From Methanoregula sp. SKADARSKE-2 (lineage in GTDB: Archaea > Halobacteriota > Methanomicrobia > Methanomicrobiales > Methanospirillaceae): a stretch of DNA of 64,000 nt. The stretch spans positions 558,001 to 622,000 of the forward strand of contig CP121470.1 of NCBI GenBank assembly GCA_030919125.1, in the 5' to 3' direction. Below, piece by piece: positions 55,431 through 64,000 of the stretch (positions are counted from its first letter, which is position 1; each line of letters opens with the position of its first letter). The notes beneath the pieces are model-generated. The model did no database searches and had not been told where the DNA came from. It was given only the letters and a program-made list of their open reading frames with translations. Made by a program: the position numbers and the translations under genes.

Positions 55431-58400
55431 ATGATCGAGCTCTCGCCGGCGATGCAGGCGTATGAAAAGTCGCTGATGGACGACCTCCTGCGGGCGATCG
55501 AGGTCGCAAAAGAAGCGCGATCCCGGGGGTGCGACCCGAATACCGAGGTCGAGATCCCGATCGCGAGCGATCTCGCGGATCGGGTCGAGGCGCTCCTCAA
55601 CATCAAGGGGGTCGCAGCCCGGATCCGGGAGCTCGAGAAGGAGATGTCCCGTGAGGAGGCCGCCCTCCGCATTGGCGACGATTTTGTTGCCCGCAGGTTC
55701 GGGGAGAAGAATATCGATGAGATCCTCGACCACGCGATCCGGGTCTCGATGGCGCTCCTGACCGAGGGTGTCGTTGCCGCTCCGACCGAAGGGATCGCAA
55801 AGGTCTCGCTCGGCAAGAACGATGACGGCAGCCAGTACCTGATGATCTTCTATGCAGGCCCCATCCGGAGTGCCGGGGGAACGGCCCAGGCGATGTCCGT
55901 GCTCGTCGGGGATTACGTCCGCCAGAAGCTGGGGATCAACCGCTATATCCCCCGGCAGGAAGAGGTCGAGCGGTACATCGAGGAGATCCGGCAGTACAAC
56001 TCGATCATGAACCTCCAGTACCTCCCGAGCGAGGCCGAGATCCGGCTCATCATCGAGAACTGCCCGGTCTGCGTCGATGGCGAAGCGACCGAGCAGGAGG
56101 AGGTCTCGGGCCACCGGAACCTTGAGCGGGTCGAGACGAACGTGGTCCGGGGCGGGATGGCGCTCGTCATCGGCGAGGGCATTGCCGGCAAGGCCAGGAA
56201 GCTCAAAGGAAGGGTCGAGAAGATGAAGATGACCGGCTGGGACTGGCTCGAGAAGCTCATCGCCGGTGCAAAATCCGGCGATGGCGAGAAGACAGCCGGG
56301 ATCAAACCCCTCGACAAGTACCTCCGGGATCTTATCGGCGGCAGGCCGGTCTTCTCCTACCCGATGCGCAAGGGTGGGTTCCGGCTCCGATATGGCCGGT
56401 CCCGGAACACCGGCTTTGCAGCGGCCGGGATGCACCCGGCAACGCTCCATATCCTCGGCGAGTTCCTGGCTACGGGAACCCAGATGAAGACCGAGCGGCC
56501 GGGCAAGGCCTGTGGTGTCGTGCCGGTCGATTCCATAGAAGGTCCGACCGTCCGGCTTGCGGGTGGCACTGTGCTCCGGATAGATGACGAGGGTACCGCA
56601 CGGAAACTCAATCCTTCGATCGAAAGGATCCTCGACGTGGGCGAGATCCTCATCTCCTTCGGGGAGTTCCTGGAGAACAACCACCCCCTCGTCCCCTCGG
56701 GCTACTGCGATGAGTGGTGGGCGCTCGATTCGCCCGGGATAAAACCGCCTGCTGATGAGATCGAGGCGCTTGCCCTCGCCCGGGCCGGAGGATTCCTCCA
56801 CCCGGCGTACACATGGTTCTGGGACGATGCAACAGTAGAGCAGATAACCGCTCTCGCCGGTTTCGTGGCAGGTCAGGGGAAGATCGCGGAGGATTCGCTG
56901 GTCCTCCCCATCGAGCCCGCAGCGAAGGCAGCGCTCGAAGAACTCCTCATCCCCCACGAGGTTTGGGAGGGGGTTGTCCGGATCAGGACCTACCGGGCGC
57001 TCCTTGCCGGGCTCGGCCTTGACGAGGCGCTCAAGAAGCGCGAGACCTGGGCTACCGCCCCGGCAGCTCCTGAAAGGCCGCTGGACCTGGTCAGCCATCT
57101 TGCCGGTTTCGAGCTCCGGTCCCGGTCCGGGACCCGGATCGGGGGGCGTATGGGCAGGCCGGGAAAGTCAAAGCCCCGGAAGATGAACCCGCCGCCCCAT
57201 GTCCTCTTCCCGCTCGGCGATACGGGGGGCTCGCGGCGCTCCATCCAGTCCGCCTCGGCTCATATCGCCGAGGTCGATGCGGCCTCAACCGAGATCGACA
57301 TCCAGAAGGAAGGCGGCATCATCGAGATCGAGGTGGGCAGGAGGCAGTGCACGGCCTGCGGGGCGATCAATTACCTCAACCGGTGCGAGCAGTGCGGCGG
57401 ACATACCGTTGCTCTCACCACCTGTACCAAGTGCGGCTGGGAGACGAAGGAGAGCCGGTGCCCGGGCTGTAATGTCCCGACCACCTGCAGCCAGCGGATG
57501 ACCATCAACGTGAAGGCCGAGTATGCGAAGGCGATCGAGGCTCTCGGTATGAAGATCGACAGCGTCCCGCTCGTCAAGGGGGTCAAGGGCCTCATCTCCC
57601 GGGAGAAGACCGTCGAGCTTATGGAGAAGGGCATTCTCCGCGGGGCCCAGAATATCTTCGTCTTCAAGGACGGGACAACGCGTTTCGACATGATCGATCT
57701 GCCGCTCACCCATATCCGGCCTGATGAGATCCGGGTATCGGTGGAACACCTCCGGTCTCTCGGGTACACGAAGGACACGAAAGGATACGATCTCCAGAGC
57801 GAGCAGCAGGTCGTCGAGATGCGCGCCCAAGATATCCTTGTCTCGGACTCCTGTGCCGAGTACCTGGTGAGCGTGGCAAAATTCATGGACGAACTCCTCG
57901 TCCGGCTGTACAAGATGCCCCCGTTCTATAACATCAAAAAACCCGGAGACCTGGTCGGGCATCTCGTTATCGGCCTCGCCCCCCACACAAGCGCCGGGGT
58001 ACTGGCGCGGATTATCGGGTTCACCCGGGCGGACGTCGGGTACGGCCACCCGTTCTTCCACGCAGCCAAGCGCCGGAACTGTTTCTACGGCGATACCGAG
58101 ATCGAGTTCTATGACGGGAGGGACTGGAAGAAGGCGCCGCTCCGCAGATTCGTGCTGGAGAATTTTGACGTGAGCCAGCCCGGCATCGACTGGCTCGGGA
58201 CCTACTACTCCGATCCCGCGCACTGCTACTTCACCCGCACGATAGACCCAACCGGGGGCCTCCACCTCCGGAAGATCACCTCGGTCTCCATCCACCGGGC
58301 ACCGGCAACCCTGATCCGGTTCACCACAGTGCGGGGAAGAGAACTCGTTGTCACACCTGACCATGCGATGCTCGTCTGGGACACCGACTACCTCCGGAAG

Positions 58401-59345
58401 ATCCGGGCACGGGAACTGAAGGTCGGCGATGCGGTCCCTTCATTCGAGAGCATGAACGTGATCACCGACCGGATCAAGGCCATCGATATCGTCCCGTCTC
58501 CCGAGGAGCGGGTCTATTGCCTGACGGTCGCGGACGACCACACCCTCGTCGCGAACGGGATCTTCACCGGGCAGTGCGACGGGGATGAGGACTGCATCAT
58601 GCTCCTCCTCGACGGGCTCATCAACTTCTCGCGCTCGTTCCTCCCCCAGAACCGGGGCGGCTCGATGGATGCTCCCCTCGTTCTCACCTCAAGGATCGAT
58701 CCCTCCGAGATCGACAAGGAGGCCCTGAACGTCGATGTCTGCAGGGGGTATCCGCTGGAGATGTACCTGGGGGCGCTGAACTACGCGGAACCAAAGACGG
58801 TCTCGGGTCTCATCGACCGGGTTGAACGCCGCCTCGGGACGCCTTGGCAGGTTGAAGGGTTCCAGTTCACGCACGACACTTCCGATATCTCGCTCGGGCC
58901 CCGGGAGTCGATGTACACCCAGCTGAAATCGATGACCGAGAAGCTCGAAGCGGAGCTCGTCCTCGCGGAGAAGATCCGGGCTGTCGATGTCGACGATGTC
59001 GCGGAACGGGTTCTCAACACGCACTTCATCCGCGACCTGATGGGCAACCTCTCGGCCTTCTCGAAACAGAAGTGCCGGTGTACGAAGTGCAACACCAGCT
59101 ACCGGCGGATGCCGCTCGCCGGGAAATGCACCAAGTTCCGGGGCAAGAACATCTGCAACGGCCCGATCATCCCTACCGTGCACGAGGGATCAGTCAAGAA
59201 GTACCTCGAGATGTCCCGGGAGATCTGCCGGAAGTACAAGGTCTCCGAGTACACCAAGCAGCGGGTCGAAGTTATCGATATGGCCATCCTCTCGACCTTC
59301 GGTGAGGAGAAGAACGAGCAGCTCGGCCTTGCAGACTTCATGTAA
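55431..59345 (+). CDS. polC: DNA polymerase D large subunit (DP2) with mini-intein
   Basis: The catalytic subunit of the archaeal replicative D-family polymerase, working with DP1. Precursor of 1304 residues, mature about 1139 after intein removal. Visible: [12 protein letters not shown] start, the [17 protein letters not shown] motif of the N-terminal region, the catalytic NCDGDED reconstituted across the splice site, a four-Cys zinc module ([18 protein letters not shown]) at roughly residue 640 plus CTKC and CPGC, and a C-terminal CRCTKC / CNGP zinc region. Start ATG 55431 preferred over TTG 55422. Intact and in frame throughout, unlike several neighbours. Confidence 0.97.
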   Translation: MIELSPAMQAYEKSLMDDLLRAIEVAKEARSRGCDPNTEVEIPIASDLADRVEALLNIKGVAARIRELEKEMSREEAALRIGDDFVARRFGEKNIDEILDHAIRVSMALLTEGVVAAPTEGIAKVSLGKNDDGSQYLMIFYAGPIRSAGGTAQAMSVLVGDYVRQKLGINRYIPRQEEVERYIEEIRQYNSIMNLQYLPSEAEIRLIIENCPVCVDGEATEQEEVSGHRNLERVETNVVRGGMALVIGEGIAGKARKLKGRVEKMKMTGWDWLEKLIAGAKSGDGEKTAGIKPLDKYLRDLIGGRPVFSYPMRKGGFRLRYGRSRNTGFAAAGMHPATLHILGEFLATGTQMKTERPGKACGVVPVDSIEGPTVRLAGGTVLRIDDEGTARKLNPSIERILDVGEILISFGEFLENNHPLVPSGYCDEWWALDSPGIKPPADEIEALALARAGGFLHPAYTWFWDDATVEQITALAGFVAGQGKIAEDSLVLPIEPAAKAALEELLIPHEVWEGVVRIRTYRALLAGLGLDEALKKRETWATAPAAPERPLDLVSHLAGFELRSRSGTRIGGRMGRPGKSKPRKMNPPPHVLFPLGDTGGSRRSIQSASAHIAEVDAASTEIDIQKEGGIIEIEVGRRQCTACGAINYLNRCEQCGGHTVALTTCTKCGWETKESRCPGCNVPTTCSQRMTINVKAEYAKAIEALGMKIDSVPLVKGVKGLISREKTVELMEKGILRGAQNIFVFKDGTTRFDMIDLPLTHIRPDEIRVSVEHLRSLGYTKDTKGYDLQSEQQVVEMRAQDILVSDSCAEYLVSVAKFMDELLVRLYKMPPFYNIKKPGDLVGHLVIGLAPHTSAGVLARIIGFTRADVGYGHPFFHAAKRRNCFYGDTEIEFYDGRDWKKAPLRRFVLENFDVSQPGIDWLGTYYSDPAHCYFTRTIDPTGGLHLRKITSVSIHRAPATLIRFTTVRGRELVVTPDHAMLVWDTDYLRKIRARELKVGDAVPSFESMNVITDRIKAIDIVPSPEERVYCLTVADDHTLVANGIFTGQCDGDEDCIMLLLDGLINFSRSFLPQNRGGSMDAPLVLTSRIDPSEIDKEALNVDVCRGYPLEMYLGALNYAEPKTVSGLIDRVERRLGTPWQVEGFQFTHDTSDISLGPRESMYTQLKSMTEKLEAELVLAEKIRAVDVDDVAERVLNTHFIRDLMGNLSAFSKQKCRCTKCNTSYRRMPLAGKCTKFRGKNICNGPIIPTVHEGSVKKYLEMSREICRKYKVSEYTKQRVEVIDMAILSTFGEEKNEQLGLADFM
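58080..58574 (+). other. Mini-intein inside DP2 (165 aa)
   Basis: Residues 884-1048 of the precursor. Splicing block A begins at Cys1 ([10 protein letters not shown]), block B is [14 protein letters not shown] (the Thr-x-x-His), and the C-terminal block F/G reads [17 protein letters not shown] then IFTGQ, followed by the +1 Cys of CDGDED. The N-extein ends HAAKRRN. No homing-endonuclease domain (no LAGLIDADG) is present and the spacer between B and F is short. The C-terminal residue is Gln rather than Asn, and the penultimate residue is Gly rather than His, both unusual; Gln termini are known in Pyrococcus DP2 inteins at this same site. Removal would restore the catalytic Asp motif. Confidence 0.88.
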
Positions 59346-59416
59346 CACCGGCTCTCCGGCGCGCCTGGATGGGACCCGGGGAGAGATCCTTTTTTTTTAA
59401 AAATCTCCGGGACGAT

Positions 59417-60256
59417 ATGGGATCAGGGTCCATGGAAGACGTTCACCGGGATTACCGGCAGTCGCTGCAGATCGCGCTGGTCAGCGACGCAGGCCATATG
59501 TTCAGCGATGTTCTCACGTTCATCCTCTCCCTCGGGGCTATCACGCTTGCGGCACGCCTCCCCACCAAACAGCAGACGTACTGGTTCCGGCGGGCCGAGG
59601 TCTTTGCGGCGTTCTTGAACGCAACCCTCCTCATAGCGGTGAGCGCCGGTATCCTCTGGGAAGCATACCAGCGGGTCCTTCACCCGGAACCGGTCCAGGG
59701 GGTGCTCATGGGTGCAGTCGCGGTTATGGGCCTGGTCGCGAATGTTGCGGTCGCATTCCTCCTCCACGGGAGCCACAACCTGAATGTCCGGAGCGCATTC
59801 CTCCATGTCATGGGCGACGCGGTCTCATCGGTTGCGGTTATAGCAGCAGCGGTCTGGATAGCGCTCACCGGCCAGACGATCGCCGACCCTCTCCTCTCCG
59901 GATTTATCGCGGTGATGATCGTCATCTCTGCCGCCGGGATCCTCCGGGAGACGCTCGCCATCCTTCTCCAGTTTACCCCGAGTTCGGTCGACGTTGATGC
60001 CGTGGTCGCCGATATGAAGGGTGTGCCCGGTGTCTCTGGCGTGCATCATCTCCACCTCTGGAGCATCAGTTCCGAGATCAATGTCCTCGATGCGCACATC
60101 TACTCCTGTTAAAGGGATATGGACGAGATCGAGATCGTGAAGAGGACGATCAAAAAGAGGCTGGAGAGCTATGATATCCGGCATTCAACCCTGGAGTTCG
60201 AGTGCGAGGAATGCAGGGAATGTTCCATTGTGAGTCCCGAGGGACTGGACAGGTGA
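59417..60256 (+). pseudogene. CDF cation-efflux transporter, damaged
   Basis: Cation diffusion facilitator (zinc or other divalent cation/H+ antiporter). The metal-site motifs ALVSDAGHMFSDVL and FLHVMGDAVSSVAV are clear, followed by FTPSSVDVDAVVADM and the cytoplasmic VHHLHLWSIS domain. Two faults: the first transmembrane helix is absent (RQSLQIALVSDAG runs together where relatives have about 20 more residues), and a TAA stop lies in frame at 60110-60112 before the end of the regulatory domain, which continues in frame to TGA 60254 (KRTIKKRLESYDIRHSTLEF and the cysteines CEECRECS). Start ATG 59417 or 59432. Damaged or misread. Confidence 0.75.
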
Positions 60257-60425
60257 GATGTTGCGGGGGAAGCTCATAAAAGAATTCCCGCGAGATCAAC
60301 TGTGACAGGAACCGATCTTTTATGTATCTCTCGCCGGAAATAATCCCAAGATACGTGCGCCCCGGCGGATAAGTTGATGTGCACAAAAATCCTTCTACTT
60401 ACCTGAAAACATTTGTTTTCGATGG

Positions 60426-60510
60426 GCGGGGATAGCCAAGCCTGGCCAACGGCGATAGACTCAAGATCTATTCTCGAAGGAGTTCGTCGGTTCAAATCCG
60501 GCTCCCCGCA
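60426..60510 (+). tRNA. tRNA-Leu(CAA)
   Basis: 85 nt type II tRNA without CCA. Acceptor gcgggga pairs with tccccgc (60503-60509), discriminator A. Anticodon stem ATAGA/TCTAT encloses the loop CTCAAGA with anticodon CAA, reading UUG. A long variable arm (CTC GAAG GAG) and T-arm GTCGG-TTCAAAT-CCGGC complete the fold. No intron seen. The following bases are a T-free start of an intergenic region with poly-A. Confidence 0.9.
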
Positions 60511-61022
60511 CTATTTAAAAAAACGTGGGATTTCCATTCTGTTTTTGTGCATTTTCCGGCTCGCATACCTCGCCAAACCCTCGTTCTGATTCAGTTTACT
60601 TCTGAAAGTGCAAGGATCAAACTAAAACGGCTTTACCCTCAGTTTTAGTTGTCTCGCTCTACTAGAATGACATGAAGCAGGCTGCCGTGATCATGGAGAC
60701 GTGCGAGAATAATCTCTTGGTAGTACGCCGATTTTTTCACCGATACTGCATCGAACACCTCTTCCCTCATTCCCCGGGCCTTCACAAATGCGGCCAAACA
60801 GCCGATGGGCAGGTCCGATGATCTCCCGGCCAACAGCCCCCCTCTTCTGGATTATTCGTGCCGGGTAGGAACAAAAATATGCCTGTGGCAAAAAACGGTA
60901 CCGGCGTACCGTGCGCCACCCTGGAGATGTGGGCCTGCTCCTCTCATACGCCTCTTCTTTTGGAAACAATTTTATAATACATTGTGCATATCGGTGCATC
61001 ATTCACGAAGGTGTAAGAGACC
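60511..61022. other. Intergenic with a possible minus-strand mini-ORF
   Basis: A minus-strand TTG-started frame 60645-60833 encodes 62 residues with FVKARGMREEVFDAVSVKKS and ILARLHDHGSLLHVILVERD, looking like a real protein end but not recognised, and no upstream frame extends it. The plus strand carries a good TATA box near 60970 for the next gene. Nothing else found. Confidence 0.3.
60970..60980 (+). promoter_or_regulatory. TATA box of the downstream small gene
   Basis: ttttataatac, about 45 bases upstream of ATG 61023, with a ribosome-binding-like ggtgtaag at 61010-61017. Suggests a transcript with a short leader. Confidence 0.5.
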
Positions 61023-61388
61023 ATGTACCCGCCAACAGAGAAATTACTGAAAAAATTCGAGCAGGAGCATGAGATTTATCTTGAAGCCCGCGACCAGAAA
61101 TCGTACTGGGAAGTTTTTGCAAAGATGCCCAAAAAGATTGACAGCCTCCACAACGCGCACAGGTCAAAAAAATACATCTCGGGCAGGGAACAGGAGGGGA
61201 ATGTCCTGATCATCCAGAACCCGGAGGTTTACGGGAATTATACCATTGAACAGTGGGGGCCTATGGCAAACTTCGATGAATTCGTTGAGAAGGTCCTTGT
61301 CGCCCTGGAGGAAGATGTTATCGAGTACGAGTCCGACTGCAAACCGGGAGATGAAGTACAGGCCCCGACGGACATTCGTGCAGGCTAA
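61023..61388 (+). CDS. Small conserved-looking hypothetical protein
   Basis: 121 residues: MYPPTEKLLKKFEQEHEIYL with a charged helical N-terminus, then GNVLIIQNPEVYGNYTIEQW and a helical C-terminus (FVEKVLVALEEDVIEYE). No signal peptide or metal motif. It has its own TATA box and ribosome-site-like sequence. Function unknown; the pattern suggests a small soluble alpha/beta protein. Confidence 0.6.
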   Translation: MYPPTEKLLKKFEQEHEIYLEARDQKSYWEVFAKMPKKIDSLHNAHRSKKYISGREQEGNVLIIQNPEVYGNYTIEQWGPMANFDEFVEKVLVALEEDVIEYESDCKPGDEVQAPTDIRAG

Positions 61389-61518
61389 GGTTAACCCGGA
61401 AAAGCACTATGGGGAGATGAGGTGCGGTACCCGGAAAAACACCCGGGGTACAGGGCATACATTCATCGTATCGCAGGACAATAAATATACGAAGAGGGAG
61501 TTGTTCCAATTCGTTATA

Positions 61519-61844
61519 ATGGGAAAAAGGACGACGATGTCGACCTGAATGCGGTAAATGAGGACGGCACCCCGACTGTCCGTGTCCGGTTGCCAAAGAA
61601 ATGGGCCAACGAGCAGTTTGCATTCGCCGAGCTGATGATGGGAGCAAACCATATCCGTGTACGCTGTTATGACGGCGTAACCCGGATGGGCCGTATCAAG
61701 GGCAAGATCAAAAAGAGGGTCTGGATTCGCGAAGGCGACATCCTGATCGTCACACCATGGGCTTTCCAGGACGACAAGTGTGACATTATCTACCGGTACC
61801 TCCCCCCCCAGGCAGACTGGTTAAGAAAGAACCGGTATCTCTGA
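61519..61844 (+). pseudogene. Translation initiation factor aIF1A, one-base break near the start
   Basis: Archaeal/eukaryotic initiation factor 1A, which binds the small ribosomal subunit A site during start-site selection. The OB-fold is intact: FAFAELMMGANHIRVRCYDG, MGRIKGKIKKRVWIREGDIL and VTPWAFQDDKCDIIYRY, ending LRKNRYL. The natural start is ATG 61519 (MGKKDDDVDLNAVNEDG), but the A5 run at 61524-61528 puts it out of frame; one more A restores it. Without the extra base no ATG or GTG precedes the domain in frame except a weak extension from 61485. Because the factor is essential, this is best explained as a homopolymer indel error. Confidence 0.88.
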
Positions 61845-61958
61845 CCGGATCCCCGGGCTTTTCCGGATTGGATCCCTTTTTTTGATCCCTTGACGGTGAG
61901 AGAAGTCGGGCTTTATGCCAGGCGATTGTGAAAAACCAGACAATGATGTAGTATTCTT

Positions 61959-62105
61959 ATGCAGAACAATGAAAAGAAGATCAGACTGATCCGGGACAAG
62001 ATGAGCCGGATTGGTATCGGTGAGAAAAACCTTGATGATGCAGCCATCCTTGCCTCATATAGTATCAATAAATTCGGCCAGCTCTGTGCGGTGCCGAAAA
62101 ATTGA
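61959..62105 (+). CDS. Small protein (48 aa)
   Basis: MQNNEKKIRLIRDKMSRIGI, then a helical stretch NLDDAAILASYSIN, ending FGQLCAVPKN. Charged N-terminus and one Cys; no family recognised. The start ATG and tidy TGA stop, in a short gap after aIF1A, favour a real small gene, but it may be chance. Confidence 0.35.
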   Translation: MQNNEKKIRLIRDKMSRIGIGEKNLDDAAILASYSINKFGQLCAVPKN

Positions 62106-62189
62106 TCTCTCCTCGCGTTTTAGGTCTCCATAGTTTTTTTTAATTTTTTGCATTGGAGTGGTATATTGTCGCCATACCAGAGTGTGTGC

Positions 62190-63130
62190 TCAAAAAGTAA
62201 GAGACAATAGAGAAATCAGCAAGCCGGAAGATCAGGTCTGTCCGAGCAACGATTTCGATCGTGAAAGCGATACGAATTACACCATATTCCAGCAACTATT
62301 CGGAGAGGATCTTTACTCAAGCACCAATTTCTTGTCCTGATCTTCTTCAAAGATTGCCGGAACCAACACTACCCGGCGTTCGTTGAAGGCATCGGAAACC
62401 TGGAGTTGGTCCAAGAGGAGTTGGATCTCTCAGTCGGACCTCATTTCACGACGCTTCAGAAATTTTTCAGCCGGATAAAACTCTGTACCTCCGCTATGCA
62501 TTCAGGAAGAGAACGGGTACGTCATCTTCAAACGATGAACTGATTGCCATTACCGCTATCGATCCATCCGGGTTTACCGGCGGATATTCGGAGCCATGAA
62601 TTATTCTGCCCGAACTGTTAGGATCCCAAAACATTTCCTGAAAAACTCCAATCTCTGGTGATACCGGAAATCAGGTAATTACCGGATTCGTATCCTCTCA
62701 AGGCCGGGTTCATGATACCCAACATACCAAAAAAACGGCTTCGACAATGCCACAAAATCCAAAAGTCGGATTGTTATGGTATGGATAAGAGGATACGATT
62801 CTGAAGCGATCCATCGGTAGATCAGATGAGATTTGCCTGCCCCCTCGATCCTAGAATGCCGATTATTGCGGAGGTACTTACCGACCGGAAATGGCTGTTC
62901 ACTTTGATGATGTCAGACACCAGAGATGTCAACGTGTTGAAAATCAATCCTCCAGCTTAAAAGGGAAGTTTGGCGGTGATCTGAAAGCAGGAATTCTGAG
63001 GATTCAGATGAAGGAGATCGCTGACAAAATGATTATATGTACCATTCACCGGTTCTTACAATTTTTCGTGATTGAGATTTTCTCCCGAGCAAATCCGACA
63101 ATATCTGTGCAAAATGTTTTCACTCAACGC
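62190..63130 (+). mobile_element. IS5/IS4-type transposase, decayed
   Basis: A DDE-type transposase in pieces, in shifting frames: a zinc-poor N-terminal part (KAIRITPYSSNYSERIFTQ; LELVQEELDLSVGPHFTTLQ), then LIAITAIDPSGFTGGYSE with the first catalytic Asp region, TRTV-RKHFLK and QCHKIQKSDCYGMDK with the second, and a C-terminal FGGDLKAGILRIQMKEIADK helix bearing the Glu-type region, ending in HRFLQFFVIE. At least four frame changes and stops are needed. The C-terminal frame runs on without a stop into the next gene (62891-63499). Terminal inverted repeats were not located. Non-functional. Confidence 0.7.
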
Positions 63131-63163
63131 CATGTTTATATCGAAATATCCAAATTACCCTTA

Positions 63164-63824
63164 ATGAGCTCATGGATACGCTTCCTCATCGTTTCTGCGA
63201 TCGCACTCGCCCTGACTGCGGTAATCCTTTTCATTACCTTGCCTCGGTGGGCGGGCACGGGGACCCCGGTTTTTATGCAAGATGTCCACGGGGTCCAGCA
63301 GAAGAATGCCCCGGATCAGGAACCGGCAGGGGTGTGGATCACCATCGATCCCCTGCCGGACATACCTGCAACAGGGAATTTTACCATCTCCGGATCCTGC
63401 AGCCTTCCGGAAAAGAAAGAGATTGATCTACATGCCATGTTTTTGTTCTCACACCTGGAAGCGGGAACATACAGGACCTGGTCCGAAGGCTATTCCTAGG
63501 GGCCCTACCCCCGTTTCACGAATGCAGAAGATGGCAAAAAGAACTGGTACGTTACCGGAGACGCCCGGGGAACACCGGAGCAGTACCGCGTCGAGATCCG
63601 TGTTCCAGAGTATGGCATCTACGCAACCTCCATCCATCCATGGATCCCTCTCCGGGGTCGTTCATGCAAAAGAGACTGATGGATCTGTACGATCGTGGGA
63701 ATTTACCCCCCCGACAGGGGCACGGTGGTGTACAGATCTGCCGTATTCATTCACTGCAACGGCAGAGGGGTTCAGAGACCCGGTGCAGGATCTGAAATAC
63801 TTTTATCTTCGTAATACGAGCTAG
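63164..63824 (+). pseudogene. Membrane-anchored protein with in-frame TAG
   Basis: Starts MSSWIRFLIVSAIALALTAV, an N-terminal anchor (ILFITLPRWAG), then a soluble part (AGVWITIDPLPDIPATGNFT). The frame reads through a TAG at 63497-63499 (GYS-stop-GPYPRFT) and continues to TGA 63677, while from about 63645 a neighbouring frame (VHAKETDGSVRSWEF, then TATAEGFRDPVQDLKYFYLR) runs to 63824 and looks like the true C-terminus. So one amber codon plus one frameshift. The promoter or ribosome site is unclear because the upstream transposase frame is continuous with it. No family recognised. Confidence 0.45.
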
Positions 63825-63841
63825 TTTCCCAAAAGGATCCT

Positions 63842-63985
63842 TTGGCTCCACAGAAAACCCCCAAGAGAAGAAGGAACAATGAAGGAGTAATAATTCTTGA
63901 GAGGTTGTGGAGGATCATTTTGTTTTTGATCTTCTTGATCGGAGCCGGTGATATTGTGCGGGGAGTCTTTCGGCATGAGGAATAG
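63842..63985 (+). CDS. Possible small membrane protein (47 aa)
   Basis: A TTG-started frame: basic N-terminus (APQKTPKRRRNNEG) then one hydrophobic helix (LWRIILFLIFLIGAGDI) and a short basic tail. Plausible as a membrane peptide, but the start codon is weak and nothing supports it beyond composition. Confidence 0.3.
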   Translation: MAPQKTPKRRRNNEGVIILERLWRIILFLIFLIGAGDIVRGVFRHEE

Positions 63986-64000
63986 TATGGACCGGATGGA

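Noticed and set aside
55425..57098. A 557-codon minus-strand ORF opposite polC
   Set aside because: Antisense to the DP2 frame, acidic and repetitive, with no motif.
60105..60115. TAA in the CDF gene as a recoded codon
   Set aside because: TAA recoding is not known in this group; sequence error or nonsense mutation is simpler.
63497..63499. TAG as pyrrolysine
   Set aside because: No pyl genes are in the window and the order is not known for pyrrolysine; the surrounding gene also has a frameshift, so decay is likelier.

Overview
This window is chromosomal DNA of a hydrogenotrophic methanogen, most likely a member of the Methanomicrobiales (Methanoregula-like). The evidence is archaeal information machinery (large subunit of the D-family DNA polymerase, aIF1A, Cdc48/VAT, a thermosome subunit, TiaS, archaeal-type AspRS), the F420 gene cofD, an archaeal mevalonate branch (ubiX, a UbiD-type decarboxylase and aconitase X), and TATA-box promoters 25-33 bases upstream of several starts. 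The order-level assignment is inferred from protein resemblance and was not tested by phylogeny.

Layout: 1-3084 holds the 3' part of a SPASM radical-SAM gene, a tiny CxxC-x17-CxxC protein and two small membrane proteins. 3085-9244 is a trpEGDCFBA operon with overlapping start/stop junctions. 9327-17408 carries a YkgJ-type cysteine-cluster protein, an arsC relic, truA with a PHP phosphoesterase, a dihydropteroate-synthase-like protein, a parvulin, a JAMM protease, an FAD synthetase and a KhtT/KhtU-like antiporter pair. 17964-20690 is a four-subunit 2-oxoacid:ferredoxin oxidoreductase. 21366-30800 has a cupredoxin lipoprotein, thermosome, HTH regulator, tiaS, a restriction-modification relic, larC and cdc48. 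31108-37626 is poor and scarred: a broken acyl-CoA synthetase, a RecA-fold protein lacking the P-loop lysine, a broken SWIM-finger protein and a surface-protein relic. 37740-49509 carries a MetE-core protein, aspS, small membrane proteins, a flavoprotein, HEAT-repeat proteins, a PEGA lipoprotein, cofD and an HD hydrolase. 49591-53817 is ubiX-ubiD-acnX plus a DUF1646 transporter. 53933-60256 has two HEAT proteins, polC with a mini-intein, and a broken CDF transporter. 60426-64000 has tRNA-Leu(CAA), aIF1A, a decayed IS transposase and small membrane-protein relics.

The most striking property of the window is damage in genes expected to be intact. About 20 frameshifts or in-frame stops fall in otherwise well-conserved genes, many in or beside homopolymers (porG, porD, aIF1A, the membrane protein at 1689-2152, the SWIM protein). 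In-frame losses of roughly 20-30 residues occur in trpG, trpD and the CDF transporter. An essential gene such as aIF1A cannot plausibly be dead, so much of this is probably consensus or assembly error. The trpG loss lies on a short direct repeat and could be a real deletion or a repeat collapse. Reads would settle this. I found no rRNA and no CRISPR array. The best biological leads are the DP2 mini-intein with a Gly-Gln C-terminus, the prenyl-FMN/decarboxylase/aconitase-X isoprenoid cluster, the radical-SAM gene beside a cysteine-rich mini-protein, and the P-loop-less RecA-fold protein.
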